Shown here: positions 61,299 through 64,000 of the stretch, piece after piece
How the letters are laid out: each line of letters begins with the position of its first letter
Numbering within the stretch: position 1 is the stretch's first letter
Source: Amblyornis subalaris
Lineage: Eukaryota; Chordata; Aves; Passeriformes; Ptilonorhynchidae
Direction: 5' to 3'
NCBI GenBank assembly: GCA_018881555.1
Contig: JACAXG010000009.1
Location: 12,361,326-12,425,325 of the forward strand
DNA length: 64,000 bases
The notes under the pieces: generated by a model
What the model saw: only the letters and a program-made list of their open reading frames with translations
Databases searched by the model: none
What the model was told of the DNA's origin: nothing
Position numbers and translations under genes: made by a program

Positions 61299-64000
61299 GC
61301 GTTCCTGGACAAATGGCAATCAAAAACACATGCCAAATGGATTTTCCTAGTGAAAATCAACGCACGTAGGTTTGATACACGCAAAAAGCAGGAATTTGAA
61401 TAGTTCACAACACAAATATACACAAGGGAATGTAATACACATAAGTACATACAAGCCACAGACTCAAATAAAGGGAATAGTCCTATTCCTCATCACACAG
61501 TGCCTTTAAATTGTCACTCACCAATTTCAGAAGCAAGTGCTTTATTCCAGTCTAAAGAATAGTTACTTTTCTGCATTGCTTGTAGATATAACATAATACT
61601 GTTCAGCTCTCTCAAATTATTCATTGCTCACAGGTAGGCAGCTCCCTTCTTTGCCCTCTTGGCATATTATAATCCTACTCTGCGTCCTCTCTATTTAATT
61701 GCACTTCCATAAAAAGTGAACTCTCCCAGATATTACAGCATTCAAAAATCTAGTATTTTCCACCAATTTGAAGAAAAAACAGAATCTACACAATTTTAAG
61801 GACTGAGATCAGGATTATCTTACATAGGTAATATAAAATGCAAATTTCTGTAGAATTAGGCAAGCAAGATGACTAATGCTTTGGTTTCAGGGCCCATTTT
61901 TGAGGAGATATGGTTTGTTCTAAAATGGGTAGAGAATAACAGAAAACATGCTAAAATAGAAGCATTTTCTCACTGCTTAATTTCCTCTCCAGCTTCCTCC
62001 TCCTTATAATTACATAGTACAACATGCTTAAATAATGATAGGAGGTATTATCACTTTTAGTATAAGGAGGTTATAATTTAGCAACACTACTACTCTGTTG
62101 AAATTCAAGAAATTTAATTCATGATACACCTAAATAAAAGATCTCTGCCTATGAAAATAACATTAGCAAGCATACTACCCAATTATGGATCATGGGTTGC
62201 ACATTTTAAACAGATTCCCAAGAGCAGCAGTGTTGGTTCACTAAAAAAAATAAATTCAGAAAATTGTAACATTAATTCTGGTAAAGCAAAATGAATAGAT
62301 GGTATGAGTACATTTACCTTCCCTTGGACAATCCATTTCTTCATATGGACAAGTCTAAAGCACCTTGATCCCTCTGTCTCTTTTAATCACTTCTTCCTAG
62401 ACAGAAAAATAGCAGAAGTAATGAACCAAAAAAAAAATTACAGATCTCAAATTAAACAACAGAGACCTATTTAAAATAAAAAAAAGTTATCCATTTATCA
62501 CTACAAATTTGACACTACTGTGCCAATATGAACTAGAATTTCAAACCTTGTGGTCAATGAAGCATAAAATAGATTGTCAGAAATACTGTCTGAAATATGA
62601 ATCCACTGAAGAAAAATGCTTGAAAATACCTAGGATAATTTAAGAGAATCAAAATTGGCTGAATACACCTCTAAAAAGTCTCTACCTCCCTTTCTCAATT
62701 CATAAATGGTTTTCTCCTAGTGACTGTTTCAGAGAAGTAGTAAAAATAAGCTTCTGATTTCTACATTGGAAAACGCTGTACATTTCTGTGGTAAGCTAAA
62801 TCACTTCTTATCTGGAAATTATTTACTCTGTAATAGAAACTAATAGCAAAATAGTAAGCTTTCCCTCACACTGAAGCAATCTTGGAAAATTCAGGAGGCC
62901 GACTGTTACGAAGCCCACGGTGTACTAACCAAGATGTTGTATGAAGTAGAACACTACCACAAAAATTACAAATGAAGGGGCACATTAAAATTAATTTTTT
63001 GTGGCTTTAACTCAAAACAGAAATCTAAAAAAATACTTTAGGAAAAAATCATACTCGTTATATGCCAGTTGAAAACAATCATCTCTCGGCAAACACCTGA
63101 ATTTTGGTCAGCTTGAATTCCACTGCTCCACCTTAAAGCGCATTAAGGATAGAGATGGCTACACCAAGCCACAGTGGTTCTCTTACCAAATGGTTGTCTC
63201 GGCTAGATAACCTCCATAGGTCTACTTCCAGGGTACCTGGACATAACCAGGCTAATGAGGTGCTGTGTACTCCTCTTAGCTGACATTTTGGCCTAGGTGG
63301 TTTTGGCTCTGCTGATACTGTTCCATGGCTGGGCTACTCGTCTGTTTGTGATCGTCCTTTTGTTATTCAATGAGAATGCTAAAGTAAAATAATCCAATAC
63401 TAAAATAAGAGCAATTATGTCAAGAAGGTAAATGATAATACATATCCCTTTATCTTTATACATTCCCTAATACAGACGATAATTAAAAACAAAGAGTATT
63501 TTGCAAGCGCTGAGTTTCTCCTTATCCTTAGAGTTCCAAAAAATGATCACAAGCTAATCTGTGATATACTAAATGAGGAGGGGTGAGAGGGGAATCTGTA
63601 TTTTCTAACTATATTTTTCCCCGTAAGAATAAACAGAATGGAATAGAATATGAAAAATAAATCTTGAAACCTGTCTGGAATTATTTATAAATAAGCCAAA
63701 ATTAATAAGGAATAAAACAGCAGCTGCACTCATACCGAAAAAACTGAGAGTCATCTCATAACACCCAAATGTTTGGCTTCATTCAAAACACTGACAGTCT
63801 CCAAGACAGAATTCCTGAATTTGTAAACAATCTCTCACCTTTATTTCAGCCAGTGGAGAAGAGTGGCTGGTGAGGGAAGCATTTAAACAGACTGCAAAGA
63901 AATTGGACTCACTGCCTCTAAAAGACGGCAACAATTCAGAGTTAAACCAAGCCTGCTTCTTGATGCCAGCGCATGGAGGGATGTATTATTTGCAGCTGGA
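61299..64000. other. AT-rich non-coding stretch, nothing recognised
   Basis: No gene, RNA gene or further CR1 3' end is seen. The part at 63100-63370 is slightly richer in G and C and could be a decayed repeat, but no family is recognised. The window ends without any visible feature being cut. Confidence 0.55.

Noticed and set aside
1..64000. CRISPR arrays, tRNA or rRNA genes, bacterial operons, endogenous viral genes
   Set aside because: No regularly spaced repeats, no tRNA box motifs in a foldable context, no long frames and no viral motifs were seen on either strand. The DNA is clearly of vertebrate type.

Overview
The window looks like vertebrate, most likely avian, non-coding DNA: one AT-rich piece of a gene desert or a very long intron. 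The main support is transposon content. Three retroposon copies carry the 3' end typical of bird CR1 LINEs, two on + at 60846-61285 and one on - at 44638-44889. Two more degraded pieces resemble older amniote elements: a MIR-type SINE on - at about 47058-47215, and an ancient L3/CR1-like fragment at about 21240-21660. There is no dense Alu- or L1-like load, and so few recognisable repeats in 64 kb fits a bird. A crocodilian or turtle cannot be excluded from sequence alone. At least 21 isolated single N bases are scattered through the window, so this is a draft or consensus assembly.

I find no complete protein-coding gene, rRNA, tRNA, CRISPR array or prokaryotic feature. Every open frame is short (126 residues at most), and almost all have the composition expected of chance frames. 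One segment reads like coding sequence: the minus-strand frame at 41076-40822, preceded by a strong splice-acceptor sequence and ended by TAA. It could be the last coding exon of a gene read right to left, but I do not recognise the protein. Weaker gene-like signals are a possible minus-strand mini-exon at 10759-10704, a hydrophobic ATG frame ending at a perfect splice donor at 5345-5380, and a perfect Kozak context at 34863.

Layout. 1-21 kb is plain AT-rich sequence with CpG-retaining patches at about 7.5, 9.8-10.07 and 15.4-15.7 kb. 21-26 kb holds the ancient CR1-like fragment and an RFX-type X-box near 25.6 kb. 26-34 kb is featureless apart from short microsatellites. 34-42 kb is the most structured part, with two candidate conserved elements (34.08-34.56 and 36.22-36.72 kb), the Kozak/GT-repeat frame, CT/T and TG/TA tracts, the candidate exon and a CpG-retaining patch just upstream of it. 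42-53 kb holds the 44.6 kb CR1, the MIR-like SINE and a (CA)23 microsatellite. 53-64 kb holds a GC-richer patch (54.7-55.15 kb), a candidate conserved element (59.17-59.43 kb), a 31-bp tandem duplication at 60.56 kb and the head-to-tail CR1 pair.

No genes here can be shown to work together. If the window has a function, the likeliest is long-range regulation by the CpG-retaining patches. That is inference and needs cross-species alignment. I found no convincing new biological system.
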